Source: Saprospiraceae bacterium (GTDB lineage Bacteria > Bacteroidota > Bacteroidia > Chitinophagales > Saprospiraceae). From it: a stretch of DNA of 64,000 nucleotides. The stretch lies in the NCBI GenBank assembly GCA_013214355.1, contig JABSSL010000002.1, positions 1 through 64,000 on the forward strand. The letters are read 5' to 3'. The position numbers were made by a program, and so were the translations under genes. Positions 60,338-64,000 of the stretch are shown here, piece after piece; the first letter of the stretch is position 1, and each line of letters opens with the position of its first letter. The notes below the pieces were generated by a model that saw nothing but the letters and a program-made list of their open reading frames with translations, had not been told where the DNA came from and did no database searches.

Positions 60338-60817
60338 TTGAGATTACAGGAGACATTTATTTCCAATATCCAAGCACATCAACAGTTGATCAATAAGGTC
60401 TTGTATCTCTATACCGATAACCTGGAAGACCGAAAGGATCTTCGTCAGGAAATCTTATCCCAAGCTTGGCTGGCATATCCGAAGTTTCGTGGAGATGCTA
60501 AGTTCTCTAGTTGGTTGTATCGAATTGCCTTGAATGTATCAATTTCTGGGTTGAAGCAGAACAAGAAGCGCTCGGTCAGGGAGGCTAGCCTGCGACCTGC
60601 TAATGCGAGTAAATTGATTAATGAAACTGAGCTACTTGATTTGATTTTAGCCCTCTTAAATGAAATTGAAAAATCGATTGTCCTGCTGCTCGTAGAAGGG
60701 TATGAGAGAGAAGAAATAGCAGACATGCTAGGTATATCTAAAGGGGACTTAAGAGTCAAGATTTTTCGCGTAAGGAAAAAGCTGAAGCAATATGGAATTG
60801 AAGGATATCTTGAATAA
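60338..60817 (+). CDS. ECF-type RNA polymerase sigma factor
   Basis: The 159-aa protein starts with TTG at 60338; no in-frame ATG is near, and family alignment of LQETFISNIQAHQQLINKV supports a start here. Region 2 is LYTDNLEDRKDLRQEILSQAW, then FRGDAKFSSWLYRIALNVSIS. Region 4 is LLNEIEKSIVLLLVEGYERE, then GISKGDLRVKIFRVRKKLKQYG. It overlaps the downstream membrane protein gene by 26 bp. It resembles the sigma factor at 30 kb in size and organisation. Confidence 0.9.
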   Translation: MRLQETFISNIQAHQQLINKVLYLYTDNLEDRKDLRQEILSQAWLAYPKFRGDAKFSSWLYRIALNVSISGLKQNKKRSVREASLRPANASKLINETELLDLILALLNEIEKSIVLLLVEGYEREEIADMLGISKGDLRVKIFRVRKKLKQYGIEGYLE

Positions 60818-61412
60818 AAAGGCTGCTAGTATAGATGATTTCCAATTCCATTCAGAGGAAATCAAAAGGGAGTTAACCGGGAAAATAAAGGGTAACCTTA
60901 GATACCTACTTCGATATCATCAGGTGGCTTTGGTCTTCAATCTAGTGATGACCCTCGCCTTTGCCTCGATATATGTATGGTATCCCTCAAAGGATATCAT
61001 AGTGTCACTGGCATTGATCTGCGGATGCTTTATATACATCAGTGCTAATCTGGTCTATCATCTCTGGAATCAGGCGCAAATAGATGTGGACCTTCCCTTG
61101 AAAAAGGTATTGACGAAAGAACTCAGTCTGTTAGACGCACTAGAACGGCGGAATAAGCACTTTTTCTCCGTAATTTTTGCTACCTCTTTCCTAGGCGGAT
61201 TTTTGCTCGGACTCATTGCTAGAGGCTGGACCATAGACCAAATGATAACTAAACCCATCTTGATTCTTCTTATTTTGGTGCTCACTGGCTTCGCATACTG
61301 GGTATCGGGGAAATCGTCTTTCCGAACTTTGAATTCAATCCTGAGCAAGAACTATAGAGTCCGCAAGATGGCTTTGAAAGAGCAGCTATCTTTTTTGGAG
61401 GAGGAGGAATAA
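60792..61412 (+). CDS. membrane protein overlapping an ECF sigma gene (second module)
   Basis: The 206-aa protein has a soluble N-terminus of about 45 residues and four hydrophobic helices (about 47-65, 72-92, 127-145, 154-172). A helical charged tail ends LSFLEEEE. Its start lies within the sigma gene (26-bp overlap), indicating coupled translation. Layout and length match the membrane protein at 29.5-30.1 kb although identity is low. A role as sigma antagonist is inferred from context. Confidence 0.65.
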   Translation: MELKDILNKKAASIDDFQFHSEEIKRELTGKIKGNLRYLLRYHQVALVFNLVMTLAFASIYVWYPSKDIIVSLALICGCFIYISANLVYHLWNQAQIDVDLPLKKVLTKELSLLDALERRNKHFFSVIFATSFLGGFLLGLIARGWTIDQMITKPILILLILVLTGFAYWVSGKSSFRTLNSILSKNYRVRKMALKEQLSFLEEEE

Positions 61413-61419
61413 TGTGGAA

Positions 61420-61463
61420 GGGAACTAGTATCTATGAATTATGACACATAGATTCCAGCTCCC
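61420..61463. terminator. imperfect stem-loop between convergent genes
   Basis: GGGAACTAGTATCTATG pairs imperfectly with CATAGATTCCAGCTCCC (three mismatches) around a 10-nt loop. It lies between the sigma-linked membrane protein and the DUF5694 gene. No U-tract is seen. Confidence 0.5.
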
Positions 61464-61478
61464 AAAATTATACTTGTG

Positions 61479-62297
61479 CTATAAATAATCCACTGCCTCC
61501 ACCAACTCATACTCCGCCGAAGCCCGGATCAATTCTCTCAAAATTGCGGCATGCCCGGAGCCAAATATGACCAGAATGCGATCTTCTGGATCCGTACTGA
61601 CTCGAGTAAGATTAGCGTAAATATTGATATTCCTTGCATACCATTTAGTAAGGACTTCTGCTCCGGGATAGTCCTTACCTTTCCCAATGCGAGTCATGGT
61701 GACATAGAATTGATGCCCACCATCTAACATTGTCGGATCGTTCATGACTTTCAAAGATTCCCCCATCGTTCTTTCAGACAATTTGCTTTGGAATTCTCCA
61801 ATGAAGGATTCGATTTGCCCGAAGATCGGTTGGAGAATATCCATTTGACCGTTCTTTTGAGCATACTCCATCATCGAATCGAAGGGTAGATTGAGGCGAT
61901 AATCTATGCAGTAGATCTGCGGATGACCTAATTTCTTAGCTAAACGGAAACCAATTTGCTCATCCTCGCCTTTCTTCAAGGTATATTCTCCTTTGCGATA
62001 GGCTTGGTAATGCTTTTGATCCAAGGTGTCATATCGACTCTGCCATGCCGTTTCGATAGCAATTTTAGTGGGTTTGAACTTGGCTAGCATTTCTGCGACG
62101 GCTTCCAATTCTTTTTGTCGGCGCTCGGTGGTAACATCGTCAGATTTTACATTATACATGTCTTGGTTAGGGTTGTTGAAATGCCAAGTCCCTAATACCA
62201 TAACCTTGGCTTTTTTTGCGGTTTGAGCTTGTGCGCTCAGTAAAGAGGGTGCAATCATCACAAGCCCTAGCAGGACTAGATAGTAGATCGATTTCAT
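61479..62297 (-). CDS. DUF5694 family secreted protein
   Basis: The 272-aa protein has a signal peptide ending near residue 22 (LLSAQ). KVMVLGTWHFNNPNQDM is followed by IAIETAWQSRYD and a C-terminal ILVIFGSGHAAILRELI. The GTWHF, E and GSGHA residues correspond to the GTxH/E/GxxH set of the TraB/GumN and EreA/ChaN-like superfamily, so a metal-dependent hydrolase is plausible. Family function is not established. The TraB/GumN protein at 31 kb is a distant relative. Confidence 0.85.
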   Translation of the reverse strand: MKSIYYLVLLGLVMIAPSLLSAQAQTAKKAKVMVLGTWHFNNPNQDMYNVKSDDVTTERRQKELEAVAEMLAKFKPTKIAIETAWQSRYDTLDQKHYQAYRKGEYTLKKGEDEQIGFRLAKKLGHPQIYCIDYRLNLPFDSMMEYAQKNGQMDILQPIFGQIESFIGEFQSKLSERTMGESLKVMNDPTMLDGGHQFYVTMTRIGKGKDYPGAEVLTKWYARNINIYANLTRVSTDPEDRILVIFGSGHAAILRELIRASAEYELVEAVDYL

Positions 62298-62520
62298 AAA
62301 TAACAGTGTTTTGGTGATTGTTATGACTGCTTTAAAGTAAGGCTGAGGGAAGGAGTAAGGCGAGTGTTGCAGGACGAAAGGCGCTTTTCAACCTTTCAAA
62401 TGGGAAAAATTACTTCTGAAGATGTGGACCCATACCACCAAATTAACCTCACTGGGGAAACCTGGACATATCCTTGCGCTATTAATTTTCTCATCCGGCA
62501 ATGACATAAAAAATGCCCGT

Positions 62521-64000
62521 TTATCTAAAGCGAAAGTTAAAAGTGAGCAGGAAGTATTGAGTAAGTGTATTCCATTGCCTTTGCATCAAAAAATTGGTGT
62601 CTCCGATTCTTTGAAGCCCCGTATATTGATTCAGCAGGTCGAAACCACTAAGGGTAAGAGAGCCCTTTTCTGCTTGCAGGAAGAAATAACTGATATTGGC
62701 ACTTATTAATGGAACACTAACCGCCTCATCAAAGCTTCTGGCATTGTAATTTACAATATTGGCTCTAGCCTCAAAATTCCATTTTTGAGTGGGTGTATAT
62801 CGTAGATTCCCAGTGTAGCTGGTATTTAGGTAGATATTGTTTTGATCTTGCGCGATGGAGAATTTTGTTTCCGTCAGACTTATAGCAGCGCTTAATCTTA
62901 TGGCAAAAATATCGTTCCTGCGATTTTCTATTGCGACATCAAGGCTATGGGTGAAGTTGGTGTTGATGTTTTCTTTTTGGTTGATAAAGACGATGCTTCT
63001 ATTCCAATTTTCATTGGAGGTAATATTCAGGTCGAGTCCCAGACTTCGTATCGGGGTGGAAAAGTCTAGGTAAGTGTTCAGGTTAACGTCATTGTCTACA
63101 TTGATGGGTTGACTTATCTTGACGAGCTCATCATTGATGCTTTGAGCCCATCTAATCTTGTCCTTTGTGTAATCACCTCCAAGGCGAAAGGACACAGACG
63201 TAAAGGAAAACTGATCAAACAACGTCCAACTGGTAGAAAGTCGATGCCTTTGTTCTGGAGCAAGGTTTGGATTGCCTTGGATAACATTCAAAGGGTTTAC
63301 TACATTGCGTACAGGAATTAGCTGGATGACAGTAGGCATATTGACTGTGCTAGCATAATTGATATTTATGCGTCTGCCGCTGCGGTATTCATTTCGATAA
63401 CTTATGGTAGGTGTCCAGAAAAAGTAGGTCTGCTGCTGAAAGCTGGATTGATTTAGAAGTTTATTGAAGTTATTGACAACCGCCATTAATTGTAGGTTGA
63501 ACTGAGCTTTTTTTCCAACTCGATTTAGGGTGAGGCTTGGCCAAAAGAATCTTTGTTGAGTGTTAAATTCTGGAATCTCAATTTCCTCTAATTCACTCCG
63601 ATCATTTATAAATCCTTCACCGCGATCTAAACCACTGTTTTCTACACCTATCCTTGCTCCTATCCCCATCGACCAGGAAGGGTTTAGTTTTTGTAAGAGA
63701 GTGGGTTCCAGCGCAAGGAAGAGTCGATCTTCATCGTTGCGTTGAATTTGTTGTAGTACTTCTTCGCTCTGTGGGTTGAAAAATCGGGTAGTATTTATCC
63801 AGTCTAGATGATTAGCATTTTCTTGGAGCGTACTCTGGAATTCTGTCTTGAACTGGGTTCTATCCTCATTGAATTTGGCGATGTAGGTTGCTCTTGACCA
63901 CAGATATAAGTTGTCGGAGACATCCTGGGTTGTATTATCTAGGGCATTGACTGCTTTTTCTTGGCTTTGAGTTGAGGTAAGGGTTTGGGTGAAAATATCA
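62521..64000 (-). CDS. outer-membrane beta-barrel protein (TonB-receptor-like), N-terminus beyond the window
   Basis: The frame is open from the stop at 62521 to the right edge, giving about 493 visible residues. I checked that no stop interrupts 63670-64000. The visible part is all alternating amphipathic strands: for example TPTISYRNEYRSGRRININY, GNPNLAPEQRHRLSTSW, which is the plug-and-barrel signature seen before the last strands of OMP_b-brl_3-type receptors, and the final strand FLLTFNFRFR ending in aromatic residues for BAM recognition. Substrate and any TonB box would lie in the missing part. Confidence 0.85.
   Translation of the reverse strand, partial: DIFTQTLTSTQSQEKAVNALDNTTQDVSDNLYLWSRATYIAKFNEDRTQFKTEFQSTLQENANHLDWINTTRFFNPQSEEVLQQIQRNDEDRLFLALEPTLLQKLNPSWSMGIGARIGVENSGLDRGEGFINDRSELEEIEIPEFNTQQRFFWPSLTLNRVGKKAQFNLQLMAVVNNFNKLLNQSSFQQQTYFFWTPTISYRNEYRSGRRININYASTVNMPTVIQLIPVRNVVNPLNVIQGNPNLAPEQRHRLSTSWTLFDQFSFTSVSFRLGGDYTKDKIRWAQSINDELVKISQPINVDNDVNLNTYLDFSTPIRSLGLDLNITSNENWNRSIVFINQKENINTNFTHSLDVAIENRRNDIFAIRLSAAISLTETKFSIAQDQNNIYLNTSYTGNLRYTPTQKWNFEARANIVNYNARSFDEAVSVPLISANISYFFLQAEKGSLTLSGFDLLNQYTGLQRIGDTNFLMQRQWNTLTQYFLLTFNFRFR

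Noticed and set aside
1-64000. Prophage, integron or insertion sequence
   Set aside because: No integrase, transposase, phage structural gene or attachment-site pair at the tRNA was seen. Only small inverted-repeat elements are present.

Overview
The window reads as a chromosomal segment of a Bacteroidota bacterium, probably of the Saprospiria/Lewinella-Haliscomenobacter type (taxonomy inferred, not computed). The signs are several Bacteroidota-typical families (DUF6090, DUF6807, DUF5117-type metalloprotease, DUF4097-like solenoid, cohesin-domain lipoprotein, split transketolase, TraR/DksA-like protein without a full zinc finger), TAnnTTTG -7 promoter elements, many lipoprotein signals and a TonB-receptor-like outer-membrane barrel. 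No phage, insertion sequence, CRISPR array or rRNA operon was seen. The gene content is mostly metabolic and regulatory.

Layout. 1-5.7 kb: a small hypothetical gene, tRNA-Met with its terminator, a DUF6090 membrane protein, the Nif3-like/zinc-ribbon pair, a TPR protein and a TraR/DksA-like protein. 6.2-12.8 kb: a peptide-type ABC import operon with two related binding lipoproteins and two enlarged permeases but no ATPase; a 164-bp palindromic element lies between the two binding-protein genes. 12.9-20.4 kb (minus strand): DUF6807 protein, DCC-family membrane protein, cohesin-like lipoprotein, a divergent SecA paralogue, SRPBCC protein and a voltage-gated-type potassium channel. 20.6-28 kb: acyl-ACP desaturase, then a minus-strand pentose block (transketolase halves, a cystathionine synthase/lyase, xylulokinase, xylose isomerase) with a 138-bp inverted-repeat element inside it. 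28.6-36.5 kb: HU, a small lipoprotein, an ECF sigma factor overlapping a membrane protein, a TraB/GumN protein, thioesterase, L-serine dehydratase, a histidine-ladder solenoid protein and a TetR regulator.

36.5-43.2 kb holds the most interesting cluster: a TetR gene diverges, across two near-identical palindromic operators exactly 35 bp apart, from an SCP2-type thiolase, a carotenoid oxygenase, a second thiolase, a DUF1295/steroid-reductase-like membrane enzyme and a class-3 aldehyde dehydrogenase. I infer a TetR-controlled pathway that cleaves a carotenoid, apocarotenoid or other alkene substrate, oxidises the aldehyde and shortens the acid chain by thiolysis. A GC-rich 42-bp tandem repeat follows.

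43.4-64 kb: alpha/beta hydrolase, a TIM-barrel lipoprotein, a membrane-bound LytTR regulator, a two-subunit molybdenum hydroxylase, then a complete histidine utilisation operon (hutH-hutU-hutI-hutG) whose first gene is a fused MarR-GNAT regulator. After that come a sigma factor flanked by 38-bp inverted repeats, an NTF2-like secreted protein, a metzincin-type metalloprotease split by one in-frame TGA, a second sigma/membrane-protein module resembling the one at 30 kb, a DUF5694 protein and a truncated outer-membrane barrel running off the right edge. Perfect stem-loops that lack a good U-tract recur at gene ends.
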